Under the pieces are notes generated by a model. The model saw nothing but the letters and a program-made list of their open reading frames with translations. It had not been told where the DNA came from and searched no databases. Of a stretch of 64,000 nucleotides of DNA, positions 20,090-28,081 are shown piece by piece (position 1 is the first letter of the stretch; each line of letters opens with the position of its first letter). Source of the stretch: Arthrobacter sp. AQ5-06 (GTDB lineage Bacteria > Actinomycetota > Actinomycetes > Actinomycetales > Micrococcaceae); assembly GCF_003287955.1 (NCBI RefSeq), contig NZ_QMKP01000013.1, positions 59,196 through 123,195 of the forward strand. Reading direction: 5' to 3'. Position numbers and translations under genes: made by a program.

Positions 20090-20200
20090 GTGAGGTCAAT
20101 GGTATGATTGAGGTCACACGAGAGTCAATAGCCGGAAGCAAAGTGGCACGAAGCTTCCGCTTGAAGTCGGAGACTCAGTAGCGAAGAACGGAGCGGCGCC

Positions 20201-20872
20201 TTGAATGCACTTCCTATAATGTCTCCCGCCGAGGCTGAAGCGCCGTCCCAAGCGGAGGCCGCCTACCGGCAGCTGCGCGACAAACTGATCATGCTGGAGA
20301 TCCGGCCCGGTGAACCCATTAATGACGGGCAGCTGGCGGTCGAACTCGGGTTCGGCCGCACTCCGGTGCGCGAGGCGATCAAGCGGCTGGAGGTGGACCA
20401 CCTGGTGGTGTCTTATCCGCGCCGGGGGACCTTTGCCACCAATGTGGACCTTACGGAGCTGGCCGACGTCTCGGAGATCCGGGAACTGCTGGAGCCGCTG
20501 GCGGCGCGCCGGGCGGCCAAAAGGGCCAGCAGCGCGATGCGGCAGGAGCTCCTGGACGTCGCTGCCGCCATCGCGACCCTGGATCCCAGCGCCGCGGAGT
20601 CCCGGGACCTCATGCGCTACGACCTGACCGTGCACCGGTTGATCTACAAGGCGGCTGCCAACCCCCATTTGGAAGACACGCTGATCCGCTACGACAACCT
20701 CGCGACGCGCATCTGGTGCCTGGTCCTGGACAAGGTGCCCTCGGTCAGCGGCCACATCACCGAGCATGTGGATTTGCTCAAAGCGGTGGCCGCGGGGGAC
20801 GCCGACAAGGCAGGCGAGCTGGCCTTGCACCACGTCACGAACTTCGAAGAAACCATCCGGAAGGTGCTGTAA
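20201..20872 (+). CDS. GntR-family (FCD) regulator of the glyA-sox operon
   Basis: The 223-residue product has a winged helix-turn-helix (INDGQLAVELGFGRTPVREAIKRLE, split here only for naming; positions about 40-64) and an FCD effector domain with the metal-binding pattern DLTVHRLIY and GHITEHVDLLKAV. It is divergent from glyA-soxBDAG-sdaA-purU with a palindrome between, so it probably represses that operon and responds to sarcosine, glycine or a related acid. The start is a TTG at 20201; an in-frame ATG at 20219 overlaps a TATAAT and is an alternative. Confidence 0.85.
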   Translation: MNALPIMSPAEAEAPSQAEAAYRQLRDKLIMLEIRPGEPINDGQLAVELGFGRTPVREAIKRLEVDHLVVSYPRRGTFATNVDLTELADVSEIRELLEPLAARRAAKRASSAMRQELLDVAAAIATLDPSAAESRDLMRYDLTVHRLIYKAAANPHLEDTLIRYDNLATRIWCLVLDKVPSVSGHITEHVDLLKAVAAGDADKAGELALHHVTNFEETIRKVL

Positions 20873-21310
20873 AGCGTCCCGGTCGGTTGAGCCGCGACCC
20901 GGAGATCGAGCTTTTCGAAATCTGATGATCGCTGCCCGCACCCATGTCAAGGAAACCTCGAAAATTCGCGGAATTAACAGCCGACACGGCACCCCAAACT
21001 CGTAGACGTTTCTATCCGGGCCTCGGCCCAGCGAGTCCTCGAATAGGCCCAGATCTCTGTAGCGGGGCGGACTTCAAGGGTCCAGGTACCCGGACGGGTG
21101 ACGCGGTATCACAGAGTCCAATTCTGCAGATCTGCAAAAGGATCACTTCTACTGGCACCCTGCGTATCAATGTTGGGTATTCGCCTCCAGAAGAGCTCGT
21201 CGCTGGGCAATGAAGGGCGTGCGACTCAGCACGTCGATCGGGAAGGCGGCCGCGGGAGGCACTGACCTGGTGTCGGCGGGACTCATTGATCTTGGTTGGG
21301 TCCTCATGTA
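20873..21310. other. Gene-free stretch upstream of the IS3 relic
   Basis: No convincing gene is seen in these 438 bases. GC content is lower than in flanking genes and short frames occur on both strands without recognisable motifs. The stretch probably holds the end of the gntR transcript and debris flanking the insertion. Confidence 0.5.
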
Positions 21311-22522
21311 GAAGTCCAGTGTTTGTGTGAGTTTCGAGTCCGAGAATGGACACAGGAGGAAATTCACGAATCATGGCACGCAGACACACCCCCGAGCAGG
21401 TCATCGCTAAGGTCCGGCAGAGCCAGAAAATGCTCAATGACGGCCACCCGATGGTCGAGGTCATCAAGGAGCTCCAGGTCACCGAGGCGACCTGGTACCG
21501 GTGGCTGACCCAGTACGGGTCCGAGAAGAACGCCGAGGCGTCCAAACGAACCAAGGAACTGGAGAAGGAGAACGCCCGGCTCAAGCGACTCCTGCAGAGA
21601 AGGAACTGGCCATCGACATCCTCAACGAGGTCGCGCAGGGAAAATTCTGAGCCCCGAACCCCGCCGCCGTGCCGTGCGCATGGCGGCGGAGAAGTTCGGG
21701 GCTTCCGAACGCTTCGCCTGCAAGGTCATCGGCCAGAACCGGTCAGCGTTCCGTAAGAAAAAGCCCGACATGGGCTTCGAGGAAGCACGGCTCCGTGCCG
21801 CCCTGCGCGCCGTCGCGGTGACGCACCCGGCGTGGGGCTGGCGGAAAGCCCGCTGGCACCTGCTCGCCCAGCCGGAGTCGGCTGGCGTGGCGCTGAACAG
21901 GAAGCGGGTGCGCCGGCTCTGGCGCGAGGAAGGACTCACCTGCAAGCCCAGGGCGAGGAAGAAGCGGCGGACCGGGCCCGGAGCCGGGGAACAGAAGCGA
22001 CTGACGGCGCAGTACCCGATGCACGTGGTCAGCTTCGACTTCCAGTCCGACGTGACCTCCTGCGGCCGGCACATCCGCTTCTTCTTTCGTCTCGATGACC
22101 GCCCTGGCCATCATCCCGCGCAGGTCGTTCAAAGCCTCGGACGTGGTCGCAGTGCTGGAGAAACATCATCGCCGAAACCGGCACCGCCCCGACCTAACGT
22201 CCGGTGCGACAACGGGCCTGAATTCACCGCGGCCGCGCTGGTCGACTGGTGCAACACCGCCGGCGTGGACACCGCCTTTATCGACCCGGGATCACCGTGG
22301 CAGAACGGCTTCATCGAATCATTCAACGCCCAGTCCAGAAGGGAACAACTCTCCGGAGAAATCATGGACACCATGGCCGAAGCGAAGTATTTGGCCGAGG
22401 AATGGAAAGCTATCTACAATCATGAACGGCCCCACGGATCCCTGGACGGCATGACGCGGAAACGCTACTGGGAAAACTGGACGCAAGAAAACAAACCAGC
22501 TATCGCATAGACGCTGGACTGC
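21311..22522 (+). mobile_element. Degenerate IS3-family insertion sequence
   Basis: Short inverted ends are visible: AGTCCAGTGT at 21313-21322 and its near complement ACGCTGGACT at 22511-22520. Between them lie IS3-type OrfA and OrfB frames, both broken. Exact borders and target duplication could not be fixed by eye. The element sits between the sox regulator and the DUF4193 gene and disrupts no recognisable gene. Confidence 0.7.
21373..22510 (+). pseudogene. IS3-family transposase OrfA/OrfB, multiple frameshifts
   Basis: OrfA begins MARRHTPEQVIAKVRQSQKM with a helix-turn-helix and leucine-zipper-like tail (KELEKENARLKRLL). Near 21594 one base is missing, after which the expected tail continues in another frame (KELAIDILNEVAQGKF then stop). 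OrfB encodes an IS3 helical region and DDE integrase core with VRCDNGPEFTAAALVDWC and GSPWQNGFIESFNAQ, but between about 22085 and 22195 the sequence changes frame at least three times (LAIIPRRSFKASDVVAVLE is in another frame), and part of the region around the first Asp is altered. The element is inactive. Confidence 0.85.
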
Positions 22523-22853
22523 TAACGGGGGCCCAATCACGCACTTTAGGTTCTTCCTCAAGAACCATCAACCCCTTCGACAGCGGCAACGAAGCATTCG
22601 GGGTACTACTCCCGGCTCATGGATAACCGCTCATGCCAGTTGAAAATGGGTGGGGGAGTTGCACCATCTGGGCGGCGGCATATTGCTTGCTCCGGCATTG
22701 GGCGACGCGGGGAATGCACCGACGCGGGCCGCGTAGTAGCGCGGTCCTGACGTCCTCCGGTCCTTTGACATGGGAACAATGGCGCATTGGTGTACGTTGC
22801 AGTCTCGTCAGAAAGAACATCGTAGAAAACGTCAGAAATGAGAATCACCTAAA
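22523..22853. other. Intergenic region upstream of the DUF4193 gene
   Basis: No gene is supported in these 331 bases. A TTGACA at 22765-22770 is a candidate -35 element for the DUF4193 gene, with a poor -10 (TGTACG) 20 bases later. The rest shows no recognisable feature. Confidence 0.4.
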
Positions 22854-23156
22854 GTGGCAACCGATTACGACGAAGTCCGTACCGACGTCAAGGAATCACA
22901 GGACCGTTCCCTGGAGGCATTGCAGTCTGCAAACGCCCCGGATGCCCGCAGCGTAGTCAACGAACTGGACGAAGCCGACGCACTCGATGAGGGCCTAACC
23001 CCCGGGGGAGAGATCGTCGCCGAAGAGCTCATCGTTCAGGTCATTCCCCAGGCCTCCGACGAGTTCACCTGCTATTCCTGCTTCCTCGTCCGGCACCGGA
23101 CCCAAATCGCACGCGAAAGCAACGGCCACTCGTACTGCATCGAGTGCGAAGGTTAG
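22854..23156 (+). CDS. DUF4193-family protein
   Basis: This 100-residue acidic protein matches DUF4193, a family nearly restricted to actinobacteria. Visible features are the N-terminal MATDYDEVRTD, the charged middle and a C-terminal zinc-ribbon-like pair FTCYSCFLV and YCIECEG that gives two CxxC motifs. The start is a GTG. Family members are usually next to sigma-factor or RNA-polymerase-binding genes; here the gene stands alone after an IS relic. Function is unknown. A role with RNA polymerase is only suggested by similarity in size and zinc ribbon. Confidence 0.85.
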   Translation: MATDYDEVRTDVKESQDRSLEALQSANAPDARSVVNELDEADALDEGLTPGGEIVAEELIVQVIPQASDEFTCYSCFLVRHRTQIARESNGHSYCIECEG

Positions 23157-23595
23157 GGCATCTTCCGCAGGGACGCCGTTAGTTGGATTGAGGACGTCGG
23201 TCGGCGATAGGCTCTACGCCTAGTCGAGTTGAGCGGAGAGGCCCCTGGCCTTACAAGGCGCCGGCTATCGGCCCTGTAGGATCTCGGGCTCCGGGGACTC
23301 CCGGACAGAGCCGCCATTCTGCTGTCGATTCCCAGCCAATTCCAAGGTTCAAGAACGAATAGTGGACCGAAGCTTCGGTCAACCGCTATTTGACCGGAGC
23401 TTCGCCAATTGAGCGGCTCCGTCGGGCCGTCTGCATCTGCCTGACAGGCTCGAAGGTACGCCTCCGCCGTAACGAAAATGAACAAACGCTGGGGTCATGC
23501 ACCGATCTGCCATGATGGGGCATGCGTGATCACTCTGTAGAGCGACAGGACAAGACCCAAATTGCGGCCGCTTCCGGGCTCACAGGTCCACAGTC
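23157..23595. other. Intergenic region with nested palindromes
   Basis: No gene is supported. It holds the 16-base perfect palindrome GACCGAAGCTTCGGTC at 23365-23380, overlapping a second inverted pair with 14-base arms at 23369-23382 and 23390-23403 (one mismatch). These could be an operator for the downstream kinase gene or a terminator of the DUF4193 transcript. Confidence 0.5.
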
Positions 23596-24810
23596 ATGAC
23601 GGTAAATGAATTGGTACGGGACGCAGTTCTGGCAGAAACCGGACTTCCAATCCCTGGGCCGGACCTGGAGTTAGCTCCCCCGATTGCATCGGAACGGCTA
23701 CAGAATCTGGTCGAGCTGGCCCGCACGGTATGTGGGCAGCCGGTGACGGCGATCAACATCATCACCGAGGGCCTGCAGTACCAGGTGGCAACCGCAGGCA
23801 TGGAACCGCATATGTGCGCCCGCGAAGACTCGATGTGCGCCGTCGGCTTCCTCAGCGGCGCCCCGACGGTTCTCGAAGATGCCTCGCTCGACCCTCGGTA
23901 CAACACCAACCCCTATGTTGACGGCCGCAGGAGCAGCATCAGGTTTTACGCCTCCATACCGCTTGTCACCGAGGACGGATTTGTCCTGGGCACATTATGC
24001 GCTGGCGCCCATGAAACGGGACGGCTCAGTGACGAACAGCTCCGGGGTTTGGAAATCCTGGCAGCCCAAGTCGTTGACGTCCTGCACCTCGAACACCGCT
24101 CCCGGCAACTGGCAAAAGCTCTGGCCGAGTCCCAGCGCAGCAACCGCCTTCTCGCGGAGTTCGCAGGGCGGATCAGCCACGACCTGCGCAACCCGCTGAC
24201 CTCCATCATCGGGTACGCGGAACTATGCGAAATGGACATCGAAGCAGGCCTCGACGGACCGACGTCAGAGTACTTGAGGATTGTCGGCAATACGGGACGA
24301 AGAATGCTGTCCATGGTCGAGGACGTCCTCGCCTTCGCAACAATCGGCGGAGACCTCCACCCGAAGCAGGTCTTCCTGGCGGAGCTGGTCAAGGACGTGA
24401 TGGAGGATTTGGCAGCCGCCCTGGATGAATCCGGCGCGTCTGTCGACTGCGGCGACCTGACATTCACCGCGGACCCCGTCCAGACGCGGGTACTGCTCCA
24501 GAACCTGATCCACAACGCCATGGCCTACAGCCGCCCGGGCGTCCCGCCGGTCATTCACATCACCGGTCACCGCGGCGAGGACGGCGCAGTCCTACGCGTG
24601 ATCGATAACGGTAAAGGCATCGCTTTAGCTGACCGTGAGCGCATCCTGGATCCCCTCGTGCGCCTCCACCGTGAGGGCGACCCTCCGGGATCCGGGCTGG
24701 GTCTGGCAACTTGTTCACGCATCGCTGCAGCAACCGGCGGAAGGATCGAGATCGGCCCTGTCCCCGGCGCAGGAACCATAGTGGCCGTCCACCTCGGACC
24801 GCTCAGCTGA
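23596..24810 (+). CDS. GAF-domain sensor histidine kinase, soluble
   Basis: The 404-residue protein has an N-terminal GAF domain (about 35-165; NIITEGLQYQVATAG, CAVGFLSGAPTVLED), a dimerisation/phosphoacceptor helix with H195 in GRISHDLRNPLTSIIGY, and an ATPase domain with N-box LLQNLIHNAMAY, G1 VIDNGKGI and G2 GSGLGLATC. No transmembrane segment is present, so it senses a cytoplasmic signal. GAF sequences with C-x-x-x-x-x-C-A (MCAREDSMCAVG) occur in phytochrome-like and other cofactor-free GAFs. No response regulator is adjacent, so its partner is unknown. The ATG at 23596 has only a weak ribosome site. Confidence 0.88.
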   Translation: MTVNELVRDAVLAETGLPIPGPDLELAPPIASERLQNLVELARTVCGQPVTAINIITEGLQYQVATAGMEPHMCAREDSMCAVGFLSGAPTVLEDASLDPRYNTNPYVDGRRSSIRFYASIPLVTEDGFVLGTLCAGAHETGRLSDEQLRGLEILAAQVVDVLHLEHRSRQLAKALAESQRSNRLLAEFAGRISHDLRNPLTSIIGYAELCEMDIEAGLDGPTSEYLRIVGNTGRRMLSMVEDVLAFATIGGDLHPKQVFLAELVKDVMEDLAAALDESGASVDCGDLTFTADPVQTRVLLQNLIHNAMAYSRPGVPPVIHITGHRGEDGAVLRVIDNGKGIALADRERILDPLVRLHREGDPPGSGLGLATCSRIAAATGGRIEIGPVPGAGTIVAVHLGPLS

Positions 24811-24999
24811 CACCAGCAGGCGGAGCACGTCTTGCGATTTCTTCTGCGGAGCTCAATATGACGGTCTTGCCGATGCCTCTGGCCAACGATCGCCGGTGAC
24901 ACGAGCAGATGAAGGACTTCCACGTCGTACCTGTAGCTTGCCGTCATGCCCCTAAGGCTATCCACCATCGCGATGACCGGTGCACTTGCCGGCTCGACT

Positions 25000-25740
25000 T
25001 CAGCCGCACGCCACACGGGCCGCCTGCACCACAGCCGCGTCCGTCACGTAGTACGCCATTGGATCGGTTCCATTCCAGGCGCCCAGTGAGAAAGCGCGGG
25101 GTGCTGCGGGGGACGCTTTTTGCTTAGCGGACAGGTGCACGGCGTCCGTCCCGGAACGCTTTACGGCCGGAATGTCGGCAATCCTGAGCCCTCCGCCGGC
25201 CATCACCTGAAGGCGTCCGGCAGACCGCCGGGCCATCCGCGCGAGCGTGTCCAAACCTTCGTGCACTGACGCGGACTGGCCGGAGCTCAGAACCCGGGTG
25301 AAGCCGAGGTCCACCAGTACGTCCACGGCTGCCACTGCATCAGGGGTCTGATCGATGGCGCGGTGGAACGTAAGCTGCGCCAGCGGGTCTGAGTTCCGCG
25401 CGGACTCAGCGAGGCGGCGCGTGGCGGGAATATCCAGTTCCCCGCCGGGCCTGAGTGCCCCAAGCACCACCCCGTGTGCCCCCTGAATCAGCAGGCTGCG
25501 GATCTCGCGCTCCATGGTGTCCAGCTCAGCGGAGGAGTAGCTGAAATCTCCGGGCCGGCAGCGGATGAGCGGATGAATCTCCAGCCTGCCGTCAACCTGT
25601 TCCGCGGCCGCCTCCATCAGGCCCTGGGACGGCGTGATGCCGCCGAGCTCCAGGCTGCTGCACAGCTCGATCCGGTCTGCACCCTCAGCGGCGGCAATCC
25701 CCGCACCCTCGGCACTGACCACGGCAATTTCAAGTTTCAC
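25000..25740 (-). CDS. cutC: CutC-family protein
   Basis: The 246-residue TIM-barrel protein matches CutC (GADRIELCSSLELGGITPS near the N-terminus, HPLIRCRPGDFSYS, TFHRAIDQTPD, GGLR). CutC was named for copper homeostasis, but many actinobacterial copies sit beside amino-sugar operons, as here, and the copper role is not established for them. The GTG at 25740 follows AGGAG at six bases. The gene is divergent from the ROK repressor and shares its promoter region and palindrome, so it is probably part of the same regulon. Confidence 0.85.
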   Translation of the reverse strand: MKLEIAVVSAEGAGIAAAEGADRIELCSSLELGGITPSQGLMEAAAEQVDGRLEIHPLIRCRPGDFSYSSAELDTMEREIRSLLIQGAHGVVLGALRPGGELDIPATRRLAESARNSDPLAQLTFHRAIDQTPDAVAAVDVLVDLGFTRVLSSGQSASVHEGLDTLARMARRSAGRLQVMAGGGLRIADIPAVKRSGTDAVHLSAKQKASPAAPRAFSLGAWNGTDPMAYYVTDAAVVQAARVACG

Positions 25741-25830
25741 GGAAAGCTCCTGTGGAAGGGGGGTCAGTCGGTGCGGCCCACCCGGTCAGCATCGAGTCCG
25801 AGTATGAGGCCAAAGAAATCATTGCTTATT

Positions 25831-25857
25831 GATTGTTAGTATAGTTTACTAACAATC
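25831..25857. promoter_or_regulatory. ROK-type operator abutting the repressor start
   Basis: Perfect 11-base arms (GATTGTTAGTA and TACTAACAATC) flank five bases. The AT-rich TTAGTa..TACTAA core is like sites bound by NagC/Xyl-type ROK repressors. The repressor ATG at 25858 follows the last base directly. Binding by the adjacent repressor is inferred. Confidence 0.7.
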
Positions 25858-27006
25858 ATGAACGAATCTCCAGGTGTTCGCACAGCCGGCTCGGCTAGTG
25901 GCATCCTTCCCTCCGATGGCCGCGCACGCAACCTTTCACTGGTGCGCCAGACCCTGCACTCCTCCGGCCCCATGAGCCGTGCGGATCTTTCACGGGCTCT
26001 CGGCCTGACCCGCGTGACCGTTTCGGACCTCGTCGCCGATCTGATGGAACGCGGCCACGTGGTGGAGCTGGGCCAGTCCGAGAAGGGCCGCCCGGGCAAA
26101 CCGGCCATCCTGGTGGACCTCAACCGCCGCGGGCTGCAGATCATCGGTATGGACCTGGCGGAAAACGGCGTACTGCGCGCCGCCGTGCTGGACCTTGACG
26201 GCAACATCGTGGACCGGCTCGAGCGTTCCATCGGACCGGAAACTGGCGACGCCGTGGTCAGCCAGGTCCTCCGGCTCGCCGCCGACGCCGTGGAGCTGGC
26301 CACCGCCCCGCTCCTGGGCATCGGCATCGGAACCCCGGGCATCGTCAACCCTGATGGCGTCGTAGTCGAGGCCTCCAACCTGGGCTGGAAGAACGTGCGG
26401 CTCCGGGACCTGCTGCAGCAGCACACTGGCCTGCCGGTGCTGGTGTCCAACGACGCCGACGCCGCTGTCCACGCGGAGTACACCTTCGGGGACGGCAGTG
26501 ACGACATGATCCTGGTGAAGATCGGCCGCGGCGTCGGCTCCGGGCTGATCGTGGGTGGCCGGCGTGTCCGGGGCGCGCACTCCGGCGCAGGGGAGATTGG
26601 CCACGTCACTGTCGGCACCGACGGCGGGGCCATGTGCAACTGCGGAAAGACCGGCTGCCTGGAAACCTGGATGTCCGTCCCCAACCTGGAGCGGAAGATG
26701 GCCGAAGCGGCCGCAAGCCCCGAACCGGAAGCTGCAGCCGACGCTTTGTTCCGTGAAGCGGGCGAACGGCTCGCCGTCGCACTGGCACCGGTAGTCGGCG
26801 CCCTCGACCTCTCGGAGGTGGTCCTAAGCGGACCGCCGCACCTTCTGGACGGGCAGCTGCTCGAGTCTGTCGAGGCGACCTTGCTCTCACGGCTGCTGAA
26901 GCAGGACCCGGCGCCGGTGTCCGTCCGGCTGGCGGACGATGCCCCCGACATCGTCCTGCGGGGAACCTCCGTGCTGGTGCTCTGGAACCAGTTGGGCGTT
27001 GCCTGA
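25858..27006 (+). CDS. ROK-family transcriptional repressor (NagC-like)
   Basis: The 382-residue protein has an N-terminal winged helix (LSRALGLTRVTVSDLVADLM) and a ROK sugar-sensing domain with GIGTPGIVNPDG and the zinc motif CNCGKTGCLE. It is expected to repress the downstream amino-sugar operon and cutC until a phosphorylated or free amino sugar binds. The start ATG directly abuts the operator and lacks a ribosome site, so the mRNA may be leaderless or the true start may lie further in. The sugar kinase gene begins 28 bases downstream. Confidence 0.87.
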   Translation: MNESPGVRTAGSASGILPSDGRARNLSLVRQTLHSSGPMSRADLSRALGLTRVTVSDLVADLMERGHVVELGQSEKGRPGKPAILVDLNRRGLQIIGMDLAENGVLRAAVLDLDGNIVDRLERSIGPETGDAVVSQVLRLAADAVELATAPLLGIGIGTPGIVNPDGVVVEASNLGWKNVRLRDLLQQHTGLPVLVSNDADAAVHAEYTFGDGSDDMILVKIGRGVGSGLIVGGRRVRGAHSGAGEIGHVTVGTDGGAMCNCGKTGCLETWMSVPNLERKMAEAAASPEPEAAADALFREAGERLAVALAPVVGALDLSEVVLSGPPHLLDGQLLESVEATLLSRLLKQDPAPVSVRLADDAPDIVLRGTSVLVLWNQLGVA

Positions 27007-27034
27007 TGGGATCGATACTGACCGGACCCGCGTC

Positions 27035-28081
27035 ATGAGGCTCGGACTGGATATCGGCGGAACCAAAACAGCCGCCGTGATACTGCACGACGACGGCTCG
27101 ATGGCGGCCCTTCGCACCGCACCTTCAGGCTACGGCGGGGACCAAGTGGTCGGGGTGGCCGCAGCCCTTGCCGGGGACGCCATGGCCGAGGCCGGCCTCG
27201 GACGGCTGGACTCCATAGGGGCGTGCATGCCCGGTCTGGTGGATCCGTCCACTGGCGTGGTCCGCCACGCCGTGAATCTGGGCGTGGAAACCCTCAACCT
27301 GGCGGGTGAGCTGGAGGAATTGCTCGGATCTCCTGTCGCCGTCGAGAACGATGTGAAGGCCGCAGCCCTCGGAGCCCTCGGCGCCCTCACGGCCCGAACG
27401 GCCCGAACGGCCCGAACTGCCCATCGACCGGCGACCGGTGGTTCCGGTCGGAATGAGACCCTCGCGTACCTGAACCTCGGCACCGGCCTGGCCGCCGGCG
27501 TCGTCCGGAACGGCAGGGTGCTGCGCGGACCAGACGGCATGCTGGGCGAAATCGGCCACCTGCCGGTAGGTGGGGACGTCCCCTGCGTCTGCGGCCAGGT
27601 GGGTTGCCTGGAAACCCTCGCGTCCGGGTCTGCGCTCGCCCGGATGTGGACTCCGCCGCCGGGCGGCGGACGGGATCCCTTCGCGGCAGCGCTCGCCGGC
27701 GACGAACAGGCCCGCTCAGCGGCTGCGGTGTTGTGTCGCGGCGTCGCCCTGGCGATCCAGGTCCTCGTGCTGTCAACGGGCGCCGACCGCATCATCATCG
27801 GCGGAGGCCTCGCCGCCTTGGGACCGTCCCTGCTGAATGGCATCCGGTCCGAACTCAAACACCGTGCCGAGAAGTCCCAGTTTCTCGAGTCCCTTGGGCT
27901 CCCAGGTCGCTTTGAGCTGCTCCCGTCGGACATTCCGCTGGCCGCGCTGGGCGCCGCGGCGCTGTCGCGGCAGATAAAAACCCCTCACGAAGCCCTCACC
28001 GGAACGTCCTGGCTGTCGGAATGCCAGGCCGTCCCGCATATTACAACCGGTTATCCCACTTTTCCAATGGAGGAATTTTGA
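27035..28081 (+). CDS. ROK-family sugar kinase, probable GlcNAc/glucose kinase
   Basis: This 348-residue ROK kinase has the ATP motif LDIGGTKTAAV (4-14), the ROK signature and zinc motif CVCGQVGCLE, and END near 109 as substrate-binding region. With the hexosaminidase and ABC transporter it likely phosphorylates GlcNAc released from imported chitobiose. The ATG at 27035 has no clear ribosome site. An array of 9-base repeats (27389-27415, three exact copies of ACGGCCCGA, with diverged copies before) encodes a T-A-R tripeptide repeat in a loop. The stop overlaps the TTG start of the next gene. Confidence 0.82.
   Translation: MRLGLDIGGTKTAAVILHDDGSMAALRTAPSGYGGDQVVGVAAALAGDAMAEAGLGRLDSIGACMPGLVDPSTGVVRHAVNLGVETLNLAGELEELLGSPVAVENDVKAAALGALGALTARTARTARTAHRPATGGSGRNETLAYLNLGTGLAAGVVRNGRVLRGPDGMLGEIGHLPVGGDVPCVCGQVGCLETLASGSALARMWTPPPGGGRDPFAAALAGDEQARSAAAVLCRGVALAIQVLVLSTGADRIIIGGGLAALGPSLLNGIRSELKHRAEKSQFLESLGLPGRFELLPSDIPLAALGAAALSRQIKTPHEALTGTSWLSECQAVPHITTGYPTFPMEEF
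27389..27415 (+). repeat. 9-base tandem repeat inside ROK kinase
   Basis: Three exact copies of ACGGCCCGA, in frame, encode Thr-Ala-Arg three times. Similar but diverged 9-mers (GCCCTCGGA-like) precede them from about 27365, suggesting slippage-driven growth of a surface loop. Confidence 0.8.

Noticed and set aside
20944..21213. Short plus-strand frame after gntR
   Set aside because: No motif, no ribosome site, and composition unlike neighbours.
23153..23485. Minus-strand 110-codon frame before the GAF kinase
   Set aside because: No recognisable domain; it covers the palindromic intergenic region.
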